64,000 nucleotides of DNA, taken from the NCBI GenBank assembly GCA_037447655.1, contig JBBHKE010000999.1:27361-91360 (forward strand), in the 5' to 3' direction. Below are positions 42,218 through 54,730 of the stretch, piece by piece. A program made the position numbers and the translations under genes. The notes under the pieces are model-generated. The model ran no database searches and was not told the DNA's origin. It saw only the letters and a list, made by a program, of their open reading frames with translations. This stretch comes from Zygnema cylindricum. Taxonomy: Eukaryota > Streptophyta > Zygnematophyceae > Zygnematales > Zygnemataceae. Position 1 is the first letter of the stretch, and every line of letters starts with the position of its first letter.

Positions 42218-45175
42218 AAGTAATCCTCCAGGCCTAAGCCGAGAATCCTATATCAGACATAACTCATGTTACCATACTTTCTTCTTTTCCTCCTCTAAAG
42301 CTTCCCAATCTATGGTGACTGGCACAACCCATGTCATAGCCCTGCCTTAAGACTTCAACTTGTTAACCAATTTTTGAGCGTTGTTTAATACCCCGGTTAG
42401 ATCCCCCATATCTACATCTGGCGCCTCTGGATCTGTAGGTTTAGATCGCCATAGCCCCCCAGAAGGGAGAACTAGCAGGGATTTGTGAGAGGGTGTCTCC
42501 TTGGTTGTAACGGAAACATCTAGATCTGTTGGTTCAGATCGCCAAAGCCCTCTGGAAGGGCGAACTGACGGTAGTGCTCGAAAATGTCCTCTGGTGGTGG
42601 TTGACACAAGAGGTGGAGAGGTTTCCTCCTTCGGGATAAGAGCGTATCTCCCCTTGCTATCACGATGGTCGAACCTCTTCCCCTTCGAAAGATCTTGCGA
42701 TACTTTCCGGCAAGTACTTTCTCCTAGACGAGACCGAGAAGTGGTACGTCCCTTATGGTGCTTGCTGGTAGAGGTGTCCTGGGAGGAAAATTGGGAAGGG
42801 CAGTAAGTTAGAGCCCTCTAGGGCCGATCCTCTACCAACTGTGAAGAGCTACTCTCGGAGGAATTGATCAAAATATCAACTACCCCTCCCACCGGTCAAA
42901 CCACACGAGCTCGATCAGTCCGGGCCACTCTTTGCACCAACTCTTTCTTCACCTTCAACTCATGAAGGTCGTGAAAAGCAAAGAGTTCCTTCCGTCCAAA
43001 ACGATGAAGAATTGCCACTACTGGAGGGTCACTCGGAATCTTGGCCCTATGGATCTAGGATCGGGTGTGGAAACCAACTTTTGGAAAATGGCCCGGAATT
43101 GGTTCCGTATGGGCCAACCTCTTTTGCCAGGAAGTGGGAGATACTTTCCTTTTTCCCTCGACTTTGGCCCGCGCAGCCTCGGCCAAAGAGGGGAATTGCT
43201 TTGGTGTGAGGAAGGGCGGAGGCGGAGGAGCGACTTCATCAGGTGGTTCCTTAAGTGGGGAATTAAACATGGAGGCCCCTTGGACTGCTTCCTCGGGCCT
43301 GTGAGAATTCCTTCCTGGAGCGAAATCTTCCAGACAATCTCTCTCTCTTCGGACGGAATACCTGAGGTTCTCCTTTTTTGAGCATCTCCTCCCCCCATGG
43401 GATGATGGAAACTAGAAAGATGGAAGAGAATAGAAAATGGAAACCCTAACTCTTCCACAAGAGAGATTCCAAAGTCAACACAAAAAAAGCTCCTATCCCC
43501 TCTAATCCCAAATGACAGGTTGCTTTTTCAGTACTGTACTTTACCACTGGAAGTCTTAACAAATTCCCCCTCAAAACCCATTGTCCTGATCAAAGGGGTC
43601 GAGCAAAACCGTACCGAAACCAAAAGGACTACCAACAAAACCACAAATGAACTTCCACGTAGAAATATATAAAGAAATATAGAAATAGAGTTGGCCGTTT
43701 CAAATTTAACAATTTCACCATGCCCCAAAAAAGAGAATAAAAGATAAAATAGATAGAATGGCTAAGCAAGCTCACATACCCCGACAATTTAAGATGACCA
43801 CAAGAAAGGGGAAAACCCCTCCCGACGGTACCGAAAACAGGTATGATCCTCCTTCACTCTTTGGTGTCCGCAACTCGAGACCGACCGGACTCTTCTCGGT
43901 TTCAAACACAGTCAAAAATCACCCTAAGGAAGGATAGTGCGAACTACTCGCTCGGACTATGATTTCCCCAAAAGGCAGATCCAAAACCAATATGGCAATA
44001 GAGTCAAATCACACATAAAACAAAGATTCTCCAACAGAAGGTTTGTTTTGGAATTTTTAGGGGTTTTCTCACGAGACAGTACTGAAAAAGCAACATGTCT
44101 CCTTCGGCCCTTAGTGCCATATACAACCAAGTTTTTCCATTTTCAGGTCCAAAAGTCAAAAGCAATACATGGAGCCAATGAGCAGAAAGAAAATGTTATA
44201 CAATTGACATAAGACAAAGTAAGCCGTAGTACACCTAGGGCAAAAAGTTATACTTCCAAATGCGGCTAGATCCGCGACTGAAAGTCAAAATTCGTTCCAC
44301 TATTATAAGAAGTTATACTTCCAAATGCAGCTAGATCCGCGACTGAAAGTCAAAATTCGTTCCACTATTATAAGACACAGTACTGAAAATGACGCGGAAA
44401 CGCCAAACTTTGACCTGATGTAATTAATGGACCGAGAGTCAGTTGAACCTGAACTAAATTCCTACTAACATTTAACAGCCTAATCTAGATGAAAATCCGG
44501 AAATTTACGTGGCGTCCCACAATGTACCCCTTTCTAGGGCTGGTGGCAAGTTGTCGCAGGTAACAGGATTGAAATCTTTGAAACGGAATAACTTTGTCAT
44601 CCGGCCTCCGTTAGGCGCGAAATAAAGTTCGTTCCTCTCAATTTGAAGAATATCAGAATCTTGTCTAGTTTGGTGCACTTCCTCTTCCGTACTTTGATGA
44701 CCGTACGGGGTAGTTTGAGGCCCGAAAATCGTGGGTAAATAAAGGTGTGCCGAATACGCATGCGAGCTTGAGAAACCTACAGGGAAATAGGGGGATGACG
44801 GATATGGCGAGGGACCAGGAGACGTCAACCGTGAGATGGAATCGATGGAGGTGAAATGAAGTTGGCAACGGAGCTTCAGATCTTCTTTTTTAGGGACTGT
44901 CCACATTTGGCGTTTCCTCCCCTTACATATCACCAACGCCAAATGTTGTAATTTTATTCTATTTAACTCAATGAATATGTCTAATTCTTTGTCTTTTTGT
45001 CACATCATCCCCATGTTAGCATATACTTTTATTGTATTTTTTGGTCGGCACCATATTATAATAGACTTTTTATGCTAAATGGGATCATTGGCATCGTATT
45101 AGCATAACATTTGATGCCAAATTAATCGAAACCGTTAGATAACATTAATATTCACTCTAATTGATTACAAAAAAC
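42218..45175 (-). pseudogene. Decayed minus-strand coding region, possibly a retroelement gag
   Basis: GC content rises here, and the minus strand has open stretches at 43458-43018, 43270-43055 and 42607-42347 that look like parts of one proline- and basic-residue-rich protein broken by stops and frameshifts. Another open stretch lies at 44942-44505. I recognise no domain. At the right end the plus-strand sequence CCAAATGTTGTAATTTTATTC could be the inner edge of an LTR read backwards (ending TTACAACA), with a possible primer-binding site TTTGGCGTTGGTGAT next to it. A gypsy-type element is my best guess; confidence is low. Confidence 0.35.
44247..44375. repeat. 65-bp tandem duplication
   Basis: Two units begin AGTTATACTTCCAAATGC at 44247 and about 44312, and end CCACTATTATAAGA; they differ at one base (GCGGCT versus GCAGCT). 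The duplication is recent compared with its surroundings. Confidence 0.9.
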
Positions 45176-45178
45176 TTA

Positions 45179-45905
45179 GGGTGCATCTCCATGTACTTGA
45201 AACTTAGCGAAAAAACTTTGGTTTTAAGCAAAGATCCGGCGGACCCGGATTTCGAGTGTCTCTATATGTAATAACGACATAAATATTTAATCTTGTGACG
45301 ATTGTATACGCTGCCAATGCCCGTGACGGCTATCAACGTCTACAATCTCTGATGAGGCACGTTATTTTTTGTAGCAGCTTGTGACGTCGCATGAGTTTTC
45401 GTGACATTGTAGACGTACCGCCTTCGAGCCTGTGCCCTTTCACGGTTGAATAAGATGCATTTTGCCTTTGCGTCGCTTCTCCGCTCGACGTGAAATGGCA
45501 TTTAATCTTGAGACCCTTGGCGAAGTAAAATCCGCACCCGGCGCAAACGGACAAAATATAACGAATAATGTACCTTTCGCCATGGAATGAATTCGTTTCA
45601 AATTTTGGTAAATTTTTTTACACATGCTAATACGTGTTCCTACTTGCTTTTTGAACATACTTTGTTTTAAAACATATCGTCCCTATTTTTTAAAGAAAAT
45701 TTTGAAGATGACGTTTTTTAGCGTGGCCGTGGGTCGAAAAACACAAGACGACAACATGTAGTACATTCTAAATTCGATGATGACATAAAATGTACTTCTC
45801 TTTTTTTCTATTTTTTTGTATGGCAAAAACTTACGCGGTACAGCTCTAAGTTATACTAGAAAATGACAGAAAAAAACCCTTACTTAGGCACATGGAGACG
45901 CACCC
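45179..45905 (+). mobile_element. Non-autonomous PIF/Harbinger-like element, family B, copy 4
   Basis: 727 bp with TTA at both sides (45176-45178 and 45906-45908). The left end is GGGTGCATCTCCATGTACTT and the right end, reverse-complemented, is GGGTGCGTCTCCATGTGCCT. The interior follows copy 1, including the GGACCCGGATTT block and the GTGGGTCGAAAAACACAAGA block. No transposase is encoded. Confidence 0.82.
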
Positions 45906-45908
45906 TTA

Positions 45909-47982
45909 GTTGAAGTTGAAACCTTATATATCAAAGTTCACAGTTATACGTCGACGCTACATTTGATTCACTTCTGTTCATTTACTGAGAAATAATGACT
46001 TTCCACATGCGAATATGTTTGACTTTCACACAGTCGACCACGCGGTTGTTGGATGAATATGTGTGCATATGATTTTTTACAACCCGGTTTGATCCCCGTT
46101 TTAGACTACACAGTCACATGCGTTCGTGGTTACTAAAAATCACTAATTATACTTTTTCACTTAAAAAGGTACAATTTTGTGCGGTCTGACATTGACTGTA
46201 CACCACACTATTTAAATTGCAGTTTATTTTCGTTTTTTACACTAATCAGAACAAAACCCTAAATGGCGTGAAAGAAAAAAAATGTTATCGAAGATTTTTG
46301 GTCAAAATTTGGGGGAACCAAATTAGCCTTCAATACGCTAATAACGATTTGTGGAGTAACGAACACTACGTCATTGCTCATCGAACCATTTTGAAATGTT
46401 AATAAAATGCGTACGTACTTTTTTCGTACATAATCGTATGATGTTCGTATATGTTTGTACTTTATACAGCTATTATACGAGGTATTTTAGGGTTTTTTTG
46501 GTACATTTTTGTACATTCCCTATATTTCAGTGCAACTGTCCTACAAATTTAGTTCACTTACTAACATTTTTAGTTCACTTATGTGCAGTTTCCGAGATTT
46601 TCCGTAATTTCTGGGTTTATGTATATCATGATTTTAGGGTACATTCTCGTACATTCTCGTGTATATTAGTTTAATAATTGCGCTACATTTTTTGTACACT
46701 TAATTACATTGTCCGTCCATTTTCGTACTTTTCGTATGTTCTGCTATAATTCAATGTAACTGCCTTGGATATTTCCGTACTTTTATGATTTTTAGGGTAC
46801 ATTTTTTGTATAATTTTGTAAATTTTTGTATATTTTCCGTACTTTTTCATATTTTTTAAGGACTTTTTAAGGCCACGCTTTCAGCACATTTCCCTACATC
46901 ACTTTTTTTGCGAAATTTACGAAAAGTATGAAATCGACGAATACTACGTAGTTTTCGCAAAAAAGTTAGAATTTGTACGAATTAGACAACTATGGTTCCT
47001 TCCAATAAAGACGGGGGAAATCCCTCGAACCCGTTGGCACATGTTCAAACATCAACCACGTGCACACGACAATAAAACGCAGGGCGCACCAAAGCTATTG
47101 AAAAAAAATCTAGTCGAAAAAAGTGTGCATCAATGCCGATTAAACTTGTCAAACTTTCATTGAAAAAATTCAAGTTTTACACGTGCAAGTTTGGAAAAAT
47201 AATGGACAACAACTGCACATTTTTTTCTCTTTAAGGTATAAAATGACGCCTTTCCTTATTGGTCACAAAGCTTAAGATTGTTAAAAAAAAAATGTACGAT
47301 TTGTCTTTGGTGTTCCACACTATTTTGAAGCGAGTTTCTTGTTTACGAATTTTTTGTTATTGGCAAGAATCGTTCAAGTTCTTTTTTCATGTCGGAAACG
47401 TTCTGGGTTTAATTTCATGGCAAGGATGTTTCAGGTTTGTGTGATTGAGGGAAAATTTTCGGGTTCGTTTTTTTTTTGCGGAATGTTTCGGGTTTTGTAT
47501 TTGCCATTATACTGTTCGTTTCAACTCGCGCACATTCCCTATTACGCCTTACGGTCATGTTTTGTGTTGTTAGGTAACTCATCACACAATTCAAGATTAC
47601 AAGCGTCACTGCCAACAATCATAGTTATTGTAGAAAACTCCATACAACTGATGCATGTTTTTGTACAATAATTGCAATTACAGGCCATTTATAAGTAGAT
47701 GCGTGTTGGAATTACTAATGTTTGTGTATAGGTAATTTTTCTATAGTTGTAATTCCAGTTACTTATATTATTGATTATGGAACGTCAAGGGGGCCAATTT
47801 ATTGCTCCTAAAAAAAAATTCATTGTCGATATATAAGTAAATATCATTAAAATCATATATTGCATTCATAAAGTTATACCATATACAACGTATAGTAAGT
47901 CTCCTCACGTATCACAGCTAGGTCCAAGAACAAAAGTAAAAAACTCCAGTACGAAATGCATAACACTTAAGTACAAAAAAAA
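45909..47982. other. AT-rich intergenic region with GTAC-rich stretches
   Basis: No gene is recognised. Around 46100-46370 there are pieces of a family D-like MITE (CACCACACTATTTAAA and CGCTAATAACGATTTGTGG). At 46390-46880 the motif TTTTGTACATT recurs irregularly on both strands, giving open frames by chance. Confidence 0.45.
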
Positions 47983-48341
47983 TATTGTTGTGTATCGAGA
48001 ATTTCCTTATTGCCCTAATTTTGATAGCTGATGCTACCAGTTATCGAACGGTGATGGGTTCTGATACATCGCTCTCAGACCAGCAAAGACCATCGCTGGT
48101 AATATTGGTTTGGGGGGAGGGGGGGGTGGTTTGTACTACAATTAGGGATTGTAGTAAAAAGATGAAGAACAGAATGAGAGCAGAGTTATCGTGACTATCA
48201 TCAATAATTATCGGCCCAATATTTATGTATAATTCATCACGTTATTCCCTTACCGATATATTGAAGGAATATATTGATTATCGCTATGTCAATAAAAGGT
48301 ACATATTGGTTATGAGCAAGAGCCTACTACGCACAACACTA
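47983..48341. mobile_element. Short hAT-type MITE, family H, copy 2
   Basis: The left end TATTGTTGTGTATCG and the right end CGCACAACACTA match the ends of the element at 9422-10235, as does the inner segment TTATCGAACGGT. The flanks (CAAAAAAA and CTAAAAAA) could be an 8-bp duplication with one change, but the low complexity makes this weak. Confidence 0.6.
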
Positions 48342-49029
48342 CTAAAAAAGTCGTACCAATGAAACCCTATAAAATATCACCAAAGGAGCTAATTAGTTTA
48401 CTGCTAAAATTACTTATCGACATATCGAACAAATATATCAATGAAATATTGCCAAGATCCTTATTGAAAGAGTGAAACCATATATATATAATTGGTATGT
48501 AAACAAAGTGGTGCATATTTGTTATCAATAAAAGGCTACCGATACCCAACACATGTAAAAGACACTTTGTTTTTTATGGCCCTTTTTGTCAACTATGAGA
48601 CAAATTGTCTATTACTTGCCCTTTGACATATTCAAGCGATAACTTGCTATGATTTCTAAATCAAACGACAACCTTGTTGACACCTCCATCTAAACTTTCG
48701 CTTCATGCTAAAATTGTGTTTTGCCACATGGCGCAAATTTAACATTCCATCCAAATCGGTGCATTTACGTCAACTTTGGTTTGTTTTGACAAGCTATCCC
48801 ATTATGTGCCGGGATTATGTCCGTAAGCCAATTTGTATCGCTTGAAGTTGCATGTTTAACAGAAATCGACAACAATGGAGTGTGTTCCAATTTCGTATCT
48901 AATCACGAAATGCTACATAAAAAGGTGAGGCATGTAGTTTATCATAACTATATAAGATGGTGACACATAAAATGAATGAAGTTGTTAACTTTAAAGGAAT
49001 GGTAGAAAAGGATGTACATACAAAATTTT
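48342..49029. other. Intergenic sequence without recognised genes
   Basis: A patch near 48410-48560 has TATCG-rich sequence like the family H subterminal regions and may be a broken third copy. The rest is unassigned. Confidence 0.4.
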
Positions 49030-49400
49030 CACGGACCGCCTTTCGAAAGGAGAAATAGAGCTAGTAAGGTTTTAGAGATGGCTCAAACGGATGTATGCGG
49101 ATCTGCTAGGGTGGAGCCACTTAGTGGGAAAAGGTTTATGTCAACTGTTCTAGATGATTAGTCCAACTTTACTAAGGTATAATTTATGAAAAGAAAACAT
49201 GAAATTGTCTTCGAGTTTAAAAAGTAATCGAAGTTAAAACTTCATGGAAAATCCATTCTAGATATCAATTTGGACAACGGCCGGGATTATACATTATAAT
49301 CTCTCTTGGATAACTTAAAAGAAAAGGCATCTATCCAAAATTTTCGGTGAAGGATAGCAAAAAAATTACTTCATCTTTTAAGCGTTGGTATACCACCAAA
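49030..49400 (+). pseudogene. Old copia integrase remnant
   Basis: In translation the segment lines up with the integrase core of element 1: a block like VLEMAQTDVCGSARVEPLSG at the first catalytic aspartate, then GKRFM, then an LDNGRDY-like block at the second aspartate. Several stops and one frameshift interrupt it. The LTRs and the rest of the element are gone. It is more diverged from the other copies than they are from each other. Confidence 0.7.
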
Positions 49401-49534
49401 TAATTTATGTAATGGCCAAAAAAGCCATTTTTTTTTCTTTGAAAAAATTTGGCTCAATTTTGTTAGATCAATAATATTCATGATTTCAAACCCTACGTTG
49501 GTGTGGAGTGTAAAATACCAAATGTAAAAATATT

Positions 49535-49567
49535 ATGTATATATATATATATTATATATATAAAATA
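49535..49567. repeat. (AT)n microsatellite
   Basis: A run of AT dinucleotides with one interruption lies between the integrase remnant and the hAT element. Confidence 0.9.
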
Positions 49568-49917
49568 AATATACTTGTATAGGTATCTGCCGATTATAGG
49601 AGATCATAAAACCGATATAAATGGACTTTTCAACATGTCGATATCGCGTTGTACCAAAGGTCAGAGGTCGCAAACGGTCAACCGAAACCGTGACCGACCG
49701 TTAACCGACCGCCTGCACCGGATCCGGAACGGATTCGGTTGCCAAATTTTGGGGGTCGGGCCGTTACAGTCGGTTGATTCACCAGAAATAAAAAAACGGT
49801 CGGTTACGGTGGGTCAACCAAAAAACCAAAAAAAATGAAAACTTTGTACTGTCCCTATAATCCAACATTGTTGTACTTTGTACTCTTTGGCATCGTGGAA
49901 GTACGTGACATCATGAT

Positions 49918-50175
49918 TAGCGTCGCAAATCTGACACGGTAATGTAGTAAGCTATTCATTTCGCAAATCAAAGGGAACGCGACAGAGCGTCGCAAATCTG
50001 ACACGGTAGTACACTATTCATTTCGAAAATCTTAGGGAACCCGACAAAGCGTCGCAAATGTGACACGGTAGTACAATATTCATTTCGCAAATCTTAGGCA
50101 ACGCGACAAAGCGTCGCAAATCTGACACAGTAGTACACTATTCATTTCGCAAATCTTAGGCAACGCGACAAATCG
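49918..50175. repeat. Four tandem subterminal repeats of about 61 bp
   Basis: Each unit begins GCGTCGCAAATCTGACACGG and contains CTATTCATTTCGCAAATC, ending near AACGCGACAAA. Three similar units occur in the deleted derivative (about 54984-55190). Arrays like this near hAT ends commonly bind the transposase; that role here is inference. Confidence 0.88.
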
Positions 50176-50549
50176 TAATTATTGGCTTATTCATACGTCG
50201 TACATTATTGCAAAAGTGCTAATTATGCATTTTATACCGTGTTTCCACAAATATATCATATTATTATGTCAATGTCATGCGGCATGTAGTAATAATTGGT
50301 TAATAAATCAGTAAAAATCAAACTATTACGTCAATTTCCCACGACTAGTCTTAATTATTAGCGTGCTCACATGTGTCAAACAATAAATCGATAAATGGAA
50401 TTGTTATTTAAGTTAGAGAAACTCGACCACAATTCAAACAAAACTTAGTCATACACTAAAATGGAGAAAAACATCCTCGCTTCCATTAAAACTACAATCC
50501 AAAACGAACTTCGAAAATCAAAAAATGGTGAAATTGCTCACTATTAACT

Positions 50550-52669
50550 AGTGAAAGAAAGCAAGGCCACTTCAAATTGTTGGAAAAAATTTGAGCATGT
50601 CTATGAAGTTAGAACATTAAACAAATACATGGTAAAGGGGCAGGTTTTGTGGCTTGTAATACGTGTTTCATAGTTTATCAATACAAGTCAGCAAACGGTA
50701 CTTCAACAATCAATACTCACACATGTTTAGATTCGGCCGACATGGATAATTCAAGAGGACTTCTTCGTAAGTTTCTTTCAAAAACGGAGGCGAAAACGAG
50801 TGACCGAAAAATATTTGCGAAAATGGTGGCGTTGATGTGTTGTGAGGACCTTCGACCATTTTCGATAATCGACGGTTCAGGTATGATTTATTTTAAATTC
50901 TATTTAAGATGGCTTGAGTGTAAATGTCATTATAACTTGTTTTGTTCAAAAATTTATAAATTTGAGCTTAGTTTGTCATGATGTTGTTTTTTATTTGTCT
51001 TTCTATAAAAAACAAATCATTTTGGTAGAAACCATCTTTATTAATCATGGTTAGTAATTGTATGATATTTTCTTATTGTTTTTTTTGTTTTTTTCCTTAG
51101 GTTTTCAAGCATTTTGTCAAGCATTGTTTGATGTTGGTGTTTCGTCCAACAAAAGTGTTGACATCGACCAACTACTCTCGTCCATCAATAGTGTAAAAAA
51201 CTATATTATATTTTCTGCGAAATATATTCGTAGTTTGATCATCCCAAAACTTAGAGAAAATATTGATAATAATATTTTTGTCGTATTCACGACCGATCTT
51301 TGGACCGAGACAATGAAAAAAACCTCATTCATGTTAGTAACCGCTCATTTTATTAACAAAGAATTTAAACTTCATGCACGGACGCTTCAAGTTGATCATT
51401 TTTCGGAGGAAAAACACACTGCGGAAAATGTTTTAACGGCTTTCAAAAATTGTTTGACCAATTTTGAAATGTCCAATTTTGATCGATGTGTTGTCGTGAC
51501 TGATAGTGGCTCTAACATGTGTGCGATTGAAGGTCTACCAAGTATGTTTACTTCGATACCTTGCGCAGACCATAAAATTGCAACAATTGTGACAACGATC
51601 TTGAATAAGAGCGGAACTTCCAAAAAACGCAAATACGGTGTGGAAGTTCCTGGTTTTTTTGATCTAATTGACGCGTGTAAATCATTGGTCACGTTTTTCA
51701 TACAGAGTAATTTACAAAATCTTTTGAAAAACACATTAAAACAAAAAAACACAACGCGGTGGAATTCTTTGCTCCGAATGCTTAAGAGTATTTACGATGC
51801 ATTCAATGAGATAGGACCAATCGCTCAAGCAAAAAACAAATTGATACTTTTTGCTTGTATCGATAACACTCACCTTACCGAACTTATACGATTTTTGGAA
51901 AGGTTCCAAGAAGCGACCCTAAAATTGGAAAAATTCAAAGAACCAACTTTACATTTGGTTTTGTTTGAACTATCGTCTCTCCATAACCATTGTAAAATAA
52001 GAAAAACATCTTACAATGACGGTGAAAAAGAATGCCCCGCCGATTCCTTAAACTTGCAAAAATTGAAACAACTTTTTGTGAAATTTGCACTACCGAAGTG
52101 GGGCCTTCATGAGTATCATATTGTCGCGGCTCTCTTAGATCCCCGACAAAAACAAAAGCTTGAAATAATTGGGGTATCGAAAACCAAAATTGAAAGCGCA
52201 AGGGTCAAACTTTGAGAACTCGCAAACGACCTCGATGATGACGTTGATTTCGGTAGTCCTCAATGTATCACAAAAAAACGAAAAACATCAAAGTAAAGAC
52301 GGTTTCCACAATTTTTTTGGTGAGAGCGATGAGGAAAATGAGGTTCTTATTACCACCGACAAAAAAACGCTCGTTAACGACGAAATGAAACGTTATTTTG
52401 ATTTAAAGTTAACTAACGACGAAAGATTAAACTTTAACATACTTGAATGGTGGAAAAAAAAATCAAATGTACGTGCGAAAGATGGAGGATTTCCTATTCT
52501 AGCCGGTGTTGCTAGATCTATTCTAGCTATTCCGGCTTCTAGCTCCATGTCCGAATGCAATTTTTCGGATGCTAGGAACACGATAACAAAGAAGAGAAGC
52601 TCACTAGCTGCTTCAATTGTTAGTGATTTTTTGTGTGGTAGATCGAACCGAGATCTTTTAAATGCATAG
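50550..52669 (+). pseudogene. hAT transposase gene, broken
   Basis: The 5' part has a split BED-type zinc finger: a CWKKFEHV block near 50576-50600, then after a frameshift the CNTC...GTSTINTHTC pattern (50655-50730). A likely intron with GT-AG borders (50881-51099) joins RPFSIIDGSG to FQAFCQAL. The catalytic core at 51100-52214 has FTTDLWTE, VVTDSGSNM and RWNS blocks typical of hAT enzymes. A TGA stop at 52213-52215 and a frameshift near 52290 precede the C-terminal dimerisation domain (LNILEWWKKK, IPASSSMSE, about 52430-52640). Stops and frameshifts mean no full-length enzyme. Confidence 0.85.
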
Positions 52670-52670
52670 T

Positions 52671-53316
52671 TTTTTTATTTTGTTTTGTTTTCTAATTATT
52701 GTTATTTTTTTAGTATTAGTTATCATGTTTTTTTTCCTTTGAAATTTTTGTTGTATTTCACAATTTTTCTAGTTTTTTTTTGTTTTTTTTTTCTTTTAAA
52801 CCGAAATCCTTATTTTTATCAAATTACCAAAGCGTCGTATGTATAACAAATTTAGATTTATAGATTTTTGTGTAGTTTTAAGTTTGAGGTTGAAAATTTG
52901 TACAATAGAGTCGAAAATAAAACGAGGTTGTGATTTGTTTGTTTCTGTATTTGATACTACAAAATATCTTTTGTTTTTTTTGCTCATCACAATGTGTTTT
53001 TCGTCAATTGATTTTCTATGTGAAAACTATGATTTTTTTTTTTTCATACATAATTGAAAATTTACCTTTTTTGCATAATTCATAACATAGTATCGTAGTC
53101 GAAAGAAAAACCGTCCGAAAATTGTAGCGAAAAAAATAGATTTGCGAGAGAATAAACATTAATATAAGGGTTTAAGCATTAATCTAAGAGTTACACGCAA
53201 AATTAGGAACAAATCCCTTGAAGGAGGTGACTGTCGAGGAAAAAAAAATAAAGACAAAATAGTAAAAAGAAGATGTACACGAGCTGTTTTTTTTCAAAGG
53301 GAGATGTACCACTACA
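52671..53316. other. T-rich sequence after the hAT gene
   Basis: No gene recognised. The missing right end of the hAT element should lie here or beyond, but its terminal repeat was not found. Confidence 0.4.
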
Positions 53317-53466
53317 CCACTCATTGTTATTAGTATTAATAAGTCGCTACTACTTATAGCCAAAAATCACAAAATATAATTATCAACATTATTTAAATGC
53401 ATGGACTATAGCCTGCCACGTCTCCTTCCATTAAACAATATTATTAATTATAATTTTTCATTAACA
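53317..53466 (+). mobile_element. Truncated family E MITE
   Basis: It begins CCACTCATTGTTATTAGT like the copy at 7835 and keeps the TAGCCAAAAATCACAAAATA and GCCACGTCTCC segments. The right end is replaced by the family D element that starts at about 53468. Confidence 0.55.
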
Positions 53467-53467
53467 C

Positions 53468-53968
53468 TACACCGCGAATCGTAATTATTAATTAGCATCA
53501 TTAACGCTAATTCCGTCACCACTTTTTTTGGGGCAAATTCTCAAATAGAATAAAGTACGCTAAATGTTTCTGAACGTTATTTGAGGTACCCCGCTCAATA
53601 CGGTTCATAACTGTAATTTAGTGTCCTTTTAAATAGTGTGGTGTACGGACTGTCAGATATGTACTATTACGTACCTTTTTAAATTTAAAAGTACAGAAAA
53701 TATAATAATATATAATTGCGTAAATATTTTCCGGCATACGCAGATGTCAAAAAAACGCGACGGCGTACGATTTGAACAATTTCGTACATATACATGTTTT
53801 AGTATGGACATATTATGTGCCGAAAATTTTTACAAAGCAGTTTACAAATTAGAGTACACGATAAATTAGTATCATGGTGTACCCGAAAAAACACAATTTA
53901 CCGTAAAGTACGCTAATTGTTTCATTACGCTATATTTTTTATTACGCTAATAGCGATTCACGGTGTAC
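53468..53968 (+). mobile_element. MITE of family D, copy 2
   Basis: The ends are ACACCGCGAATCGTAATTAT and, on the right, GCTAATAGCGATTCACGGTGTA, inverted relative to each other. The interior has AATAGTGTGGTGTACGG like copy 1. No coding region is seen. Confidence 0.62.
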
Positions 53969-54053
53969 AGTACGTCAAAGTACAGTGATGTACATTTAAG
54001 TACAATAAAGTGTACTATACTATGCTGTAGCACTCGGCCCGCTTCGGGGGTCA

Positions 54054-54597
54054 GTACACCGCGAATCGTTATTAGTGTCAAAGTCACTAATTTGGGTTCT
54101 TAAAATTTTGATTTTTTTCCTCAAATAGGATACATGATTTTATTTTTTCCTTAACGTTAATGAAGGTACCGTGCAAAATAGCATAAAGAACGAAAGTACA
54201 ATAATATTTAAATAGTATGGTGTACAGTCGATATCAGACCGTACATAAATGTACATTTTCAAGTGAAAAATTTACACAAAATGAAATAAGTCAGACGCGC
54301 ACGCATAGGAACGTGCGCTCAAAAAACGGGATTAGTCTGACACGTAAATTAGTTTGATATGTACGGATATTTTAATTTCACGACGGCGTAAGATATCTAA
54401 CATTTTGTACGGATACATATATTAATGTATATAATCGTACGGAGAATATTCCATTTTTGTTGTTCCCAAATTAGCATAATGCCGAAATTAAAATTCACCT
54501 TTTAAAAAAAAATTTAAATTCTTAATTACCATCAATTACGGTAAATTTTATTCAACACTATTTAAACTTTGACACTAATACCGATTCCCGGTGTACT
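54054..54597 (+). mobile_element. MITE of family D, copy 3
   Basis: It starts GTACACCGCGAATCGTTATT and ends CCGATTCCCGGTGTAC, with the interior marker AATAGTATGGTGTACAG. The ends are an inverted repeat with mismatches. Confidence 0.6.
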
Positions 54598-54730
54598 GTA
54601 CACTGCCAAGCAATAGTACAGTACAGTACTGTACAGCTACTGCGACTGACGATGTGACTTGTTCCCCGATATGCCGATATCTAAGGGACGCCACGCCACC
54701 ACCCCCTCCCTTCCCACCCCCCCTGCCAAA

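Larger units (their letters stand above)
49662..52670 (+). mobile_element. Decayed autonomous-type hAT transposon
   Basis: The left end CAGAGGTCGCAAACGG and the next 500 bp match the non-autonomous element at 54731-55414 closely; a hAT transposase gene follows. The right terminal repeat was not found after the gene, so the right border is set at the end of the coding remnant. Subterminal 61-bp repeats are at 49918-50175. Together they suggest the parent of the short element at 54731. Confidence 0.68.

Noticed and set aside
46396-46674. 92-codon frame in GTAC-rich sequence
   Set aside because: It is produced by recurring TTTTGTACATT motifs, with composition unlike a real protein.
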